Notes: generated by a model not told the origin, from the sequence alone. DNA of 25,544 nucleotides from Pseudomonadota bacterium (GCA_003242275.1 QGUX01000009.1:1-25544); one strand, 5' to 3'. Counted from the first letter of the stretch, positions 16,906 through 25,060 are shown. A program made the numbers and translations.

Positions 16906-16932
16906 CCTCTCTATCGGTCGATGGTTAGAGAG
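16906..16932 (-). promoter_or_regulatory. Shine-Dalgarno-sequestering hairpin before ahcY
   Basis: On the minus strand CTCTCTA (16932-16926) is complementary to TAGAGAG (16913-16907), and the second arm with the next G is the ribosome-binding site of ahcY. The first arm shares three bases (16932-16930) with the 3' strand of the SAH riboswitch pseudoknot, so the two pairings compete. Confidence 0.6.
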
Positions 16933-17005
16933 CGCCGTTGACAGTTCCGGCGGCCCACCGAGCCTGGCGTCTGGATCGACGCTGCAGCGCTCCTCGGTGG
17001 GCCGG
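16928..17005 (-). ncRNA. SAH riboswitch aptamer
   Basis: Starting about 13 bases after the metK stop, the minus strand matches the SAH riboswitch consensus: CCGAGGAGCGCUGC, then GCCAGGCUCGG, then AACGGCGCUC. P1 is a perfect 11-bp helix (17003-16993 with 16962-16952). The pseudoknot pairs GAGCGC (16992-16987) with GCGCUC (16935-16930). This class, known from proteobacteria, binds S-adenosylhomocysteine and discriminates against SAM; it usually turns on SAH-recycling genes. Its place directly before ahcY fits exactly. It lies within the metK-ahcY gap, so it can act on read-through transcripts from metK as well as on any local transcript. Confidence 0.95.
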
Positions 17006-17016
17006 CGGTGGCAAGA

Positions 17017-18180
<1,164 letters not shown>

Positions 18181-18205
18181 GCGTTGTCCCTGACCCTGTT
18201 GATTT

Positions 18206-19162
18206 CTAGCTGGACGCGCCGAAGACGGCTTCATAGCGCGCGTTGAATTCCCCGGGCGTGAAACGGTGGTTCTGGGTGCCGCGGGTCTCGATCTTCAGCG
18301 AACCCATCAGCGAGGCGATGCGGCCGGTGCGCTCCCAGGACAGCCCGTGCAGCAGGCCGTGCAGCAGGCCGGCGCGGTAGGCGTCGCCGCAGCCGGTGGG
18401 ATCGACCACCGTGCGCGCCGGCGCCGGCGGGATGGCGAGCCGCCCGTCGCTGGTGAACACGCTCGAGCCCGCCTCGCCGTGCGTCACGACCAGCGCGGCC
18501 ACGTGGCGGCACACCTCCGCCTCGCTCCAGCCGGTACGGTCGTGCATCAGGCTCCACTCGTACTCGTTCACCGCCACCCAGCTGGCCTGGCGGATGAACT
18601 CCTTGAGGTCCTCGCCGCCGAACATGGGCAGGCCCTGGCCCGGATCGAAGATGAAGGGAATGCCCGCCTCGGCGAACTGGGCCGCGTGCTGCACCATGCC
18701 GTCACGCCCGTCGGGGGCGACGATGCCGATGGCCACGTCCTTCGCCACTCCCACCTTGTTCAGGTGCGAGTGGCCCATCGCGCCGGGATGGAAGGCGGTG
18801 ATCTGGTTGTTGGCGAGGTCGGTGGTGATGAAGGCCTGGCCGGTGTGCTCGGTGGGTACCACGCGGATGTAGTCGCGCGGCACGCCCTGGGCGTCCATCC
18901 ACTCGGCATAGGGACCGAAGTCGTGGCCCACGGTGGCCATCACGTAGCCCGTGTCGCCCAGCAGCTTCAGGTTGTAGGCGATGTTGCCCGCGCAGCCGCC
19001 GAACTCGCGCCGCATCTGCGGCGCGAGGAACGAGACGTTCAGCATGTGCAGCTTGTCGGGGAGGATGTGGTTCCTGAAATGGTCCTCGAACACCATGATG
19101 GTGTCATAGGCCATCGAACCGCAGATCAGCGCCCTGCCGGGCCGGATGACGGGCTCCCTCAA
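18206..19162 (-). CDS. PfkB-family kinase, probable adenosine kinase
   Basis: 318 residues. The start is a TTG at 19162: AGGAGG lies 4 bases upstream and no ATG or GTG occurs before the family's first strand ([11 protein letters not shown]). PfkB features: [17 protein letters not shown] (54-70), the sugar-site [14 protein letters not shown] (198-203), and the anion-hole motif [13 protein letters not shown] (253-265) with catalytic D260. Family members phosphorylate ribose, fructose, adenosine and related compounds. Lying just upstream of metK and ahcY, adenosine is the most sensible substrate: AhcY is reversible and needs its adenosine removed. The specific substrate is inferred from context, not from a diagnostic residue. 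Confidence 0.88.
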   Translation of the reverse strand: MREPVIRPGRALICGSMAYDTIMVFEDHFRNHILPDKLHMLNVSFLAPQMRREFGGCAGNIAYNLKLLGDTGYVMATVGHDFGPYAEWMDAQGVPRDYIRVVPTEHTGQAFITTDLANNQITAFHPGAMGHSHLNKVGVAKDVAIGIVAPDGRDGMVQHAAQFAEAGIPFIFDPGQGLPMFGGEDLKEFIRQASWVAVNEYEWSLMHDRTGWSEAEVCRHVAALVVTHGEAGSSVFTSDGRLAIPPAPARTVVDPTGCGDAYRAGLLHGLLHGLSWERTGRIASLMGSLKIETRGTQNHRFTPGEFNARYEAVFGASS

Positions 19163-19171
19163 GCGGCCTCC

Positions 19172-19489
19172 TTATTCGTCGTCCGCGATGCGCAGCGACA
19201 GGCCGGCCAGTTCCTCGGTGAACTTGATCTGGCAGGACAGGCGCGAGTAGCCGGGACGGTAGGTCGAGAGGTCCGACAGCAGGTCCTTCTCGTCCGAGTG
19301 CATGGGCGGCAGCTTGTCCTGCCACTCCGGGTCGATCCACACATGGCAGGTGGCGCAGGCGCACATGCCGCCGCAGACCGCGGCCACGCCGTACTCGAGA
19401 TCCCGGAGGTTCTCCATCAGCGTGAACTTCGTGTTGCCGTCGATTTCGTGCTGGTTGCCGTCGCGGTCGGTAACCCTGATCAGAGCCAT
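19172..19489 (-). CDS. Adrenodoxin-type [2Fe-2S] ferredoxin
   Basis: 105 residues from the ATG at 19489, which gives the usual opening strand (MALIRVTDRDGNQHEIDG). Cluster ligands follow C39-x5-C45-x2-C48 and C86, the adrenodoxin/ISC ferredoxin spacing, with an extra Cys at 43 inside the loop. It carries electrons, typically to a P450, a ring-hydroxylating oxygenase or Fe-S assembly. Its TAA overlaps the ribosome-binding site of the kinase, so it is the first gene of the SAM-cycle operon. A role for a ferredoxin in that pathway is not obvious; no reductase or P450 is adjacent. Confidence 0.92.
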   Translation of the reverse strand: MALIRVTDRDGNQHEIDGNTKFTLMENLRDLEYGVAAVCGGMCACATCHVWIDPEWQDKLPPMHSDEKDLLSDLSTYRPGYSRLSCQIKFTEELAGLSLRIADDE

Positions 19490-19519
19490 TGCGTGTCGCT
19501 GCCTTTCACCTGGATCCGT

Positions 19520-19551
19520 AAAGCAGGCCATTTTGCCTGCACCGGCAGGCA
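19520..19551 (-). terminator. Alternative hairpins: thiamine-operon terminator or ferredoxin leader attenuator
   Basis: On the minus strand three segments lie in series: TGCCTGC (19551-19545), GCAGGCA (19540-19534) and GCCTGC (19528-19523), followed by TTT. Segments 1 and 2 form a 7-bp stem with a 4-base loop; segments 2 and 3 form a 6-bp stem before the T tract. Only the second resembles a terminator, and the two exclude each other. The element sits between the thiamine kinase stop and the ferredoxin start. Confidence 0.45.
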
Positions 19552-19567
19552 GTTATCCAGCATGAGT

Positions 19568-20365
19568 TTAGGCAATTGGCGGATAGGCCCGCTCCCACAG
19601 GCGGTTCAGCAGCCCGAAGCGCTCGCGCTGCAGGGCAAGACGCGCCCTGCCGGCGGCCATGCCGGCGCCCGCCGGGCCGATCACGTGGTCGATCAACGGT
19701 TCCAGCGCCGGGTAGTAGCTGAGCAGGCAGGCCCAGTCCCAGCTGGGATCGGAGACCTGCGCGTACTCCCAGTCCACCAGCTTCGGTTCCTCGCCCAGCA
19801 GGTTGCCGACCGAGAGGTCGCCATGCACCAGCGCGCGAGCGTGGTCGAGGTCGGCCAGCCGGGCGCTGATCTCCTCCACCCGCCGTACCTCAGGTTCCAC
19901 CTCCCGCGCCGCCGCCGGATCGCGCCGCCGCAAGCGGTCCACGTACCCATGCGCCATCTGCACCGCGTCCGCTGCCGGCACGCCCTCGGGCGCCGACAGC
20001 GCATGCAGCATGGCCAGCCGTTCCCCCAGGCGGCGGGCGCCGGCCGGATCGAGCAGGTCGGACTCGTTCCACGGCCGGCCTTCGACATATTCCATCAGCA
20101 GCCAGCTGCCATCCGGCGCCGCCCGCAGCACGACCGGCGCCAGCCCCGCGGCCGCGGCAAGGCGGTGCGCGGCCAGCTCCGCCTGCGCCAGCGCGCCGGG
20201 ACGGTTCACCGGCGGCAGGCGCCGCCGCCACACGAAGCGCCCCTCGCGGGTGTCGATGCGCACCACCTCGTTGCGGCCCTCCCCGCCCGGCAAGGGCACC
20301 ACGGCCAGCGGCCGCCGCGCGCCGGCGCAGCCCGGCACCTGTGCGAGCACGTGTGCGGGAATCAT
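19568..20365 (-). CDS. Choline/aminoglycoside-type phosphotransferase, probable thiamine kinase
   Basis: 265 residues from the ATG at 20365, which overlaps the stop of the transporter gene as ATGA; longer frames upstream run out of frame through that gene. The kinase fold of the APH/choline-kinase superfamily is shown by the hinge LLMEYVEGRPW (89-99), the catalytic loop VHGDLSVGNLL (180-190) with D183 and N188, and the metal-binding D198 in LVDWEY. E. coli thiamine kinase ThiK belongs to this superfamily. As the last gene of a TPP-riboswitch operon next to a thiamine transporter, it most likely phosphorylates imported thiamine to thiamine monophosphate and traps it in the cell. Substrate is inferred from context. 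Confidence 0.82.
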   Translation of the reverse strand: MIPAHVLAQVPGCAGARRPLAVVPLPGGEGRNEVVRIDTREGRFVWRRRLPPVNRPGALAQAELAAHRLAAAAGLAPVVLRAAPDGSWLLMEYVEGRPWNESDLLDPAGARRLGERLAMLHALSAPEGVPAADAVQMAHGYVDRLRRRDPAAAREVEPEVRRVEEISARLADLDHARALVHGDLSVGNLLGEEPKLVDWEYAQVSDPSWDWACLLSYYPALEPLIDHVIGPAGAGMAAGRARLALQRERFGLLNRLWERAYPPIA

Positions 20366-20970
20366 GGCGAGGCGGCCTGGCGCCGGTACTTCGCGAGCCA
20401 GCTGAAGAAGCCGAGCGTGGAAATCACCAGGAACAGCACGTAGAGGATGGAGGAGACCACCAGGCCCTGCGAGAAGAACAGGTAGATGGACACGGCATCC
20501 ACCGCGATCCAGTACAGCCAGTTCTCGATCGACACGCGCGCCACCAGCCAGGTGGCGAACAGGCCCGTGCAGGCCACCATCGAGTCGGTGAACGGGAAGG
20601 CGGAGGTGCCCTCGATGGCCAGCAGTCGCGAGAGCCCCAGGCTGACCACCACGCAGCCGGCCAGCGCGATCATGTGGCCGCGCAGGTGCCAGAAGCGGAT
20701 GGGCCTGTCCTCCCTGCCGCGCGACCATTCCCACCAGCCGTACACGGCGGCGACCACATAGGAGGCCTGCAGCAGCGCGTTCATCGGCAGCCGTGCGCGC
20801 GCCGCCAGCACCATCAGGATGGCGGAGCTGATGCCGCCGAACACCCAGCCGAGCCGGCGCCGGCGCATGATCAGCACCACGTAGACGACGCCGGCGATGA
20901 CCGCGAGCCACTCGGCCGGAGGCGTGTTGCGGACGCCCTCGATGAAGCGCCGCGCGAGTTCCTCAGTCAT
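20362..20970 (-). CDS. pnuT: PnuC-family transporter, probable thiamine transporter PnuT
   Basis: 202 residues with about seven hydrophobic segments and the PnuC-family marks YGWWEW (77-82) and ENWLYWIAVDAVSIYLF (149-165). PnuC proteins carry out facilitated diffusion of vitamins across the inner membrane, with a kinase inside trapping the product; PnuC takes nicotinamide riboside and PnuT takes thiamine. The TPP riboswitch at the head of this operon, the thiamine-binding protein before it and the kinase after it argue for thiamine. It overlaps the upstream gene by 8 bases and the kinase by 4, so all three are translationally coupled. Confidence 0.88.
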   Translation of the reverse strand: MTEELARRFIEGVRNTPPAEWLAVIAGVVYVVLIMRRRRLGWVFGGISSAILMVLAARARLPMNALLQASYVVAAVYGWWEWSRGREDRPIRFWHLRGHMIALAGCVVVSLGLSRLLAIEGTSAFPFTDSMVACTGLFATWLVARVSIENWLYWIAVDAVSIYLFFSQGLVVSSILYVLFLVISTLGFFSWLAKYRRQAASP

Positions 20971-21217
20971 CGGGCAGAGGATAAGGTCCCAGGAACTTGG
21001 TGACGAACACCGACTTGCCGCCGGCGGCGAAGCTGGCGCCCATCTCCTCGCGCAGCGCCTCGAAGACCCGCGCGTGCTCGCCGAACACCTGCGTGCTCAT
21101 GCGGTTGGTCGTGATGGTGAGGCCCGCGTGCCGGTTCAGGCGGTCGATGAAGTCCTGGATCCTCGGGATGTAGTCCTCGTCCAGCGGATACAGGCTGATC
21201 TCCACGGCGATGTCCAT
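20963..21217 (-). CDS. Small thiamine-binding protein (MTH1187/YkoF-like, DUF77 family)
   Basis: 84 residues starting MDIAVEISLYPLDEDYIPRI and containing GLTITTNRMSTQVFGE, both typical of the MTH1187 family, a single ferredoxin-like domain whose relatives (YkoF) bind thiamine. There is no signal peptide, so it acts in the cytosol. AAGGAG lies 5 bases before the ATG, 15 bases after the TonB-receptor gene, and the 3' end overlaps the transporter gene by 8 bases. Likely roles are buffering imported thiamine or a precursor, or delivering it to the kinase; neither is proven for the family. Confidence 0.85.
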   Translation of the reverse strand: MDIAVEISLYPLDEDYIPRIQDFIDRLNRHAGLTITTNRMSTQVFGEHARVFEALREEMGASFAAGGKSVFVTKFLGPYPLPDD

Positions 21218-21232
21218 GGCTTCTCCTTGCGT

Positions 21233-23404
21233 TCAGAAGTTCAGCGTGGCGGTGATGCCGAAATGGCGCGGCTCGCCGAGCTGGGTATACAGCTTCTGCG
21301 GCCAGTCCGGCGGTTCGTTCGAGAAGAAGAAGCCGCGCACCGCGTAGCCCTCGTCGAACAGGTTGCGCACCCAGGCGTGCACGGCCCAGCGGCCGGTCTC
21401 GTAGCCGGCCTTCAGGTGGGTCAGCGCGTACGCCTTCGACTTCTGGTCGTGGTCGGTGGGCACGTCGAAGTAGAACGAATCCATGGCGGTGACGTCCACC
21501 CGCGCCATCAGTCCTCGGGCGCTGCGCCAGGTGGCATGGACGGCAGCCGTGTACGAAGGCGCATGCGCCTGCTCGCGCGAGGGCACCGGAATGGCCACGC
21601 CTTCCTCGACCCGGACGGCCCGGCCGGAGCGGCTGCGCAGCAGGCCCAGCGAGCCTCCCACCTCCAGCGCCGGCAGCAGGCGGTAGCCGAGCGCGGCCTC
21701 CAGGCCGGTGGTGTAGCCCTTCGGCAGGTTGTCGGTGATGAATTCGTAGCTGTTCGGATCGGAGGGATCGAGCTGCCGGCCCGTACGCACCTGCTGGTCG
21801 CGGCGCCACTGGTAGAAGGCGCTGAGACTGGCATGGCCACGCCCGGCGGCCAGCGGGGCGCGCAGGCCGGCCTCGAGGTTCCACAGGTACTCCGGATCGA
21901 AGCTGCGCAACGCCCCGGCCTCCTCTTCGTCCTCGGCCAGCACGCCGAGGTTGAAGCCGCCGGCCTTGTAGCCACGCGACAGCGACAGGTAGGTGCTGCG
22001 CCCGCCGGCGAACTCGCGCGCCAGCGACACCTGGCCGCCGAGCATGCGGTCGGTGGCCGACAGGCGCGAGCTGCGGGGCACCCCGTCGATGAGGCCGGCA
22101 TCGGCGTAATGCGCGCGGCGCTGCTCGTAGCGCAGGCCGGCGGACCAGCGCCAGTCTCCGGTGAGGTAGCCATCGAGCTGGCCGAACAGTGCAAGGTTGG
22201 TGGCGCGGTAGCGGTGCGCGAGCTCGTCCGTGCCCTCCCACACTTCCTCGCCGGGCCCGGCCCAGGCGCCGTCGGTGCGGTCCTCGCCGTGCTCGCGCAG
22301 GCGCTGGGCATAGGCGCCCACCAGCCACGCCACCGGGCCGCCGGGCACCGCATCCGGCGAGGCCAGGCGCAGTTCCAGCGTGCGGATGGTGCGCTCGCGC
22401 GCATAACGGCCGAAGTACTGGTAGACATAGGGCGCCCAGCTTTCCGCATTGCCCCAGTCGGCATCGAAGCTGTTGACGCTGTCCGAATTGGCGTAGGTGG
22501 CGATGGCGGTGAAAAGGTTGCCACCCCAGGCGGTGCTCTCCAGGCGCAGCGAGGCGCCGTTGGCACGCTGCGAGTCCTTGCCGGGTTGATCCGACAGGGT
22601 CACGCGCGAGTTGTCCAGCGCCCAGGCATCGTAGCCATTGTCGATGTCGGCGTGCAGGTAGGTGAAGTCGAGGCGCGTGCGCTCGCCCGCGAACCAGCGC
22701 CACTTCACGCGCGTGGTCAGCTCGTCGTAGCCATTGGTGTCGTCGCGGCCGAGGAAGGCGTTCTCCATGAAACCGTCGCCCTCGGACTTCCGCACCGAGA
22801 TCCGCCACGCCGAATCAAGCGCGTCGGCCGCACCCGTGGCGGCAAAGCCCAGCGAACGGGCGCCGAAGTCTCCGCCGCCGGCCTCGATGCGCACGCCACC
22901 GTCGCGGTCCGGCTCCTCGCCGCGCACCACGACCAGCCCGGCCAGCGCATTGGCGCCGCGATGCGTGCCCTGCGGGCCGCGCAGCACCTCGATCTGCCCC
23001 ACGTCGAACAGCGTCGCGGGCATGCCGAGGCCGGAGAAGTCGATGTCGTCGATCAGGAAGCCCACCGAAGGATTCGGCGCGCCCTCGTACTGTTCGCGCT
23101 CGCCGATGCCGCGGATCTGGAAGTAGCGCGGCCGGGAGGTGCCACCCGCCCAGTTCAGGTTGGGCACCAGGTTCAGCACGTCCTGGAAATGCTGTTGCCC
23201 GGCATCGCGCAGCGTGCGGGCATCGAGCACGGTGACGCTGGCCGGCACCTCGTCGAGCCGCTGCTCGCGCAGCGTGGCGGTGACCAGGATTTCAGCCAGT
23301 TCGTCTTCAGGCTCGGCCGCGGGAACCGCCGTCGCGAGGCCGAGAAGGGGCAAGGCCAGCGACATCGCCGCCGGCGCACATCGGTGCAGATGGACAGGAC
23401 GCAT
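21233..23404 (-). CDS. TonB-dependent outer-membrane receptor, probable thiamine uptake
   Basis: 723 residues: a signal peptide (about 1-29, ending AVPAAE), a TonB box EILVTA near 38-43, a plug domain with RYFQIRGIGEREQYEG, VGFLIDDIDFSG and EVLRGPQGTHRGANALAG, then a 22-strand type beta-barrel ending in the C-terminal aromatic GITATLNF required for outer-membrane insertion. It would import a ligand with energy from TonB-ExbBD. It is the first gene after a TPP riboswitch and heads an operon of thiamine genes, so thiamine or a thiamine phosphate is the expected ligand. Similar TPP-controlled receptors have been predicted in proteobacteria and Bacteroidetes. The ribosome-binding site (GAGGA, 7 bases before the ATG) lies inside a hairpin. 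Confidence 0.92.
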   Translation of the reverse strand: MRPVHLHRCAPAAMSLALPLLGLATAVPAAEPEDELAEILVTATLREQRLDEVPASVTVLDARTLRDAGQQHFQDVLNLVPNLNWAGGTSRPRYFQIRGIGEREQYEGAPNPSVGFLIDDIDFSGLGMPATLFDVGQIEVLRGPQGTHRGANALAGLVVVRGEEPDRDGGVRIEAGGGDFGARSLGFAATGAADALDSAWRISVRKSEGDGFMENAFLGRDDTNGYDELTTRVKWRWFAGERTRLDFTYLHADIDNGYDAWALDNSRVTLSDQPGKDSQRANGASLRLESTAWGGNLFTAIATYANSDSVNSFDADWGNAESWAPYVYQYFGRYARERTIRTLELRLASPDAVPGGPVAWLVGAYAQRLREHGEDRTDGAWAGPGEEVWEGTDELAHRYRATNLALFGQLDGYLTGDWRWSAGLRYEQRRAHYADAGLIDGVPRSSRLSATDRMLGGQVSLAREFAGGRSTYLSLSRGYKAGGFNLGVLAEDEEEAGALRSFDPEYLWNLEAGLRAPLAAGRGHASLSAFYQWRRDQQVRTGRQLDPSDPNSYEFITDNLPKGYTTGLEAALGYRLLPALEVGGSLGLLRSRSGRAVRVEEGVAIPVPSREQAHAPSYTAAVHATWRSARGLMARVDVTAMDSFYFDVPTDHDQKSKAYALTHLKAGYETGRWAVHAWVRNLFDEGYAVRGFFFSNEPPDWPQKLYTQLGEPRHFGITATLNF

Positions 23405-23408
23405 GACA

Positions 23409-23435
23409 GATCCTCATTCGTTCGCAATGAAGATC
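23409..23435 (-). promoter_or_regulatory. Hairpin covering the ribosome-binding site of the TonB receptor gene
   Basis: On the minus strand GATCTTCATT (23435-23426) pairs with AATGAGGATC (23418-23409) over 10 bp with one U-G pair and a 7-base loop. The second arm contains the Shine-Dalgarno GAGGA, so the hairpin would block translation. It is the likely expression platform of the TPP riboswitch upstream. Confidence 0.55.
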
Positions 23436-23468
23436 CGATAGACGCGAGCTGGAAAGCGAAGGATCGAA

Positions 23469-23484
23469 CGGCCCGGATGGGCCG
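23469..23484 (-). promoter_or_regulatory. GC hairpin just after the TPP aptamer
   Basis: A perfect 6-bp stem, CGGCCC (23484-23479) with GGGCCG (23474-23469) and a 4-base loop, lies 6 bases past the aptamer. The following bases (TTCGATCC) are not a proper T run, so it is a weak terminator candidate or a spacer structure in the expression platform. Confidence 0.35.
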
Positions 23485-23490
23485 GTAATA

Positions 23491-23588
23491 CCTGCTCCCT
23501 ACGCCGGTACTAACCGGATCAGGTTCAACGGGTCCGCCGGCGCATCCGGGCGTCTCAGGTCCAAGATCGTGGACCACCCCAAGGCAGG
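23491..23588 (-). ncRNA. TPP riboswitch (THI element)
   Basis: The minus strand carries the conserved blocks in order: GGGGUG, a GGUCCA/UGGACC helix, the CUGAGA box (23558-23553), ACCCGUUGAACCUGAUC (including 23526-23517), the CCGG-UUAGUA-CCGG segment and CGUAGGGA. The closing P1 pairs CCUGC (23588-23584) with GCAGG (23495-23491). It binds thiamine pyrophosphate and normally represses the genes behind it when TPP is plentiful. The TonB receptor starts 86 bases downstream. Confidence 0.96.
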
Positions 23589-23597
23589 GGCTATGTT
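23570..23597 (+). promoter_or_regulatory. Putative promoter of the PhzF-family gene
   Basis: TGGACC (23570-23575), a 16-base spacer and TATGTT (23592-23597), each 4/6 to consensus. Its -10 covers nearly the same bases as the -10 of the divergent thiamine operon. Confidence 0.35.
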
Positions 23598-23620
23598 AGC
23601 TTGCACCTTCACGAAAGCAA
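23593..23620 (-). promoter_or_regulatory. Putative promoter of the thiamine operon
   Basis: Minus-strand TTGCTT (23620-23615), a 16-base spacer and TAACAT (23598-23593) predict a start near 23586-23587, which coincides with the first bases of the TPP aptamer. The hexamers are imperfect, but the position fits well. Confidence 0.45.
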
Positions 23621-23637
23621 GCCGCAGCAGGAGCCGC

Positions 23638-24528
23638 ATGCCCACCGTCCGTGTCTACCAGGTCGATGCCTTCACCACCACGATCTTCACTGGCAACCCG
23701 GCCGGCGTGGTGCTGGACGCGGAGAGGCTGGACGAACAGCAGATGCGCATGCTGGCGCGCGAGCTGAACAGCGGCGACACCGCCTTCGTGATGCCGCCGG
23801 CCGGCCCGGACGAGGACCTGCACGTGCGCTTCTTCTCGCCGCGCAAGGAGATGGCCTTCGTCGGCCACGCGACGCTGGCGGCGCACGCGGTGCTGCAGAA
23901 GCTCGACCCGCGCCCGGTGCGCCGCCAGGGAGGCCGGACCGGCGTGGTGGAGGTGCGCGCCACCGGACACGGGCTGGCCATCAGCCAGCCCGCGCCGGCC
24001 CCCGGGCGTGAGATCTCCGCGGCGGGACTGGACGAGGTGCTGTCGCTGCTCGGCCTGGACCGCAGCCAGCTCGAGGCGGCGGCCACGCCGCGCGTGTTCG
24101 GCACGGCCAATACCCGCCTGCTGCTGCCCCTGAAGAATGCGGCCGCACTGGATGCCGCGCATCCCATGCTGGAGGCGCTGGCGGCGCTGTCGCCGCGCAT
24201 CGGCGCGCAGGGCTACTTCCTGTACGTGCACGGCCGCGACGAGGGCGGCGTGTTCACCGAATCGCGGATGTTCTGCCCGGCGCTGGGCATCGACGAGGAT
24301 GCGGTCAGCGGCAATGCGCACACCATGCTGGGCGTGCAGCTGCTGCTGCAGGGACTGCTGCCGGCGGAGGGCGGCATCGCGCGCTTCACCGGCCTGCAGG
24401 GCCGGCACCTGGGCCGCGGCGGGCGCGTGGCCGTGGAACTGGCGCTGGATGCGGATGGCCGCGCGCACACGGCCACCATCGCCGGCCACGCCGCCATCGT
24501 GTTCGAGACGACGATTACCCTGCCGTGA
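23638..24528 (+). CDS. PhzF-family isomerase/epimerase-like protein (YddE-like)
   Basis: 296 residues from the ATG at 23638, preceded by AGGAG at 4 bases. The two-lobed PhzF fold is marked by VDAFTTTIFTGNPAGVV (9-25), ARELNSGDTAFV (40-51), FFSPRKEMAFVGHATL (65-80) and the second-lobe GIDEDAVSGNAHTMLG. Similarity is closest to E. coli YddE-type proteins, whose physiological substrate is unknown; PhzF itself isomerises dihydrohydroxyanthranilate. The catalytic glutamate of PhzF (E45, in NLSET) aligns with D47 here. The gene is divergent from the thiamine operon and its stop touches the stop of the convergent next gene. No phenazine genes are nearby. Confidence 0.9.
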   Translation: MPTVRVYQVDAFTTTIFTGNPAGVVLDAERLDEQQMRMLARELNSGDTAFVMPPAGPDEDLHVRFFSPRKEMAFVGHATLAAHAVLQKLDPRPVRRQGGRTGVVEVRATGHGLAISQPAPAPGREISAAGLDEVLSLLGLDRSQLEAAATPRVFGTANTRLLLPLKNAAALDAAHPMLEALAALSPRIGAQGYFLYVHGRDEGGVFTESRMFCPALGIDEDAVSGNAHTMLGVQLLLQGLLPAEGGIARFTGLQGRHLGRGGRVAVELALDADGRAHTATIAGHAAIVFETTITLP

Positions 24529-25047
24529 TCACAGCGGCCTGAGCAGCGCGGCGTACTCGCGCGCCTTGGCCCGGTAGGCGGCATTGCCCTTGCGCATCCA
24601 TTCCAGGTCGCGCTCCTGCACCTGGCGCACCACCCTGCCGGGAGAACCGAACACCACCGAGCCATCGGGAATGACGGTATTGGGCGTGATCAGCGCGCCG
24701 GCGCCGATCAGGCAGCCCGCACCGATGCGCGCGCCGTCCAGCACCGTGGCACGGTTGCCCACCAGCGTGCCGTCACCGATGTGGCAGCCATGCAGCAGCA
24801 CGCCGTGGCCGATGGTCACCTCGCGGCCGACGATCACCGGCACGCCGGGATCGACGTGGATGATGCTGCCGTCCTGCACGTTGGTGCCCTCGCCGATGTG
24901 GATCCAGTCGTTGTCGCCGCGCAGGACCGCGCCGAACCACACGCTGGCCTCGTTGCCGAGGCGCACCGAACCGATGACGTCGGCGCTCGGGGCCACGTAG
25001 TACACACCCTCGGCCTGGAGCCTGCGCTCGCCATAGGAATAGATCAT
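24529..25047 (-). CDS. Gamma-carbonic-anhydrase-like hexapeptide protein
   Basis: 172 residues forming a left-handed beta-helix of hexapeptide repeats (IGSVRLG, IHIGEGTNVQDGS, VIVGREVTIGHG, IGDGTLVGN, DGARIGAGCLIGAGAL) and a C-terminal helix (ERDLEWMRKGNAAYRAKAREYAALLR). The three zinc histidines of the family appear as H64, H81 and H86, with R43 and D45 in LRGDND. This is the YrdA/PaaY-type group; carbonic anhydrase activity is proven only for some members. GAAGAAGG precedes the ATG. It follows the serine hydrolase by 13 bases and is likely co-transcribed with it. Confidence 0.92.
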   Translation of the reverse strand: MIYSYGERRLQAEGVYYVAPSADVIGSVRLGNEASVWFGAVLRGDNDWIHIGEGTNVQDGSIIHVDPGVPVIVGREVTIGHGVLLHGCHIGDGTLVGNRATVLDGARIGAGCLIGAGALITPNTVIPDGSVVFGSPGRVVRQVQERDLEWMRKGNAAYRAKAREYAALLRPL

Positions 25048-25060
25048 CGCCGTGCCTTCT

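Noticed and set aside
23469..23484. Hairpin after the TPP aptamer as an intrinsic terminator
   Set aside because: The stem is good but no T run follows; the hairpin over the ribosome-binding site is the better expression platform. Kept only as a low-confidence structural feature.
20897..23488. 863-residue plus-strand open frame opposite the TonB receptor gene
   Set aside because: Antisense shadow of a well-supported receptor, with compositionally biased, motif-free sequence. The same applies to the long plus-strand frames at 49-2022, 3927-5882 and 18266-20443.
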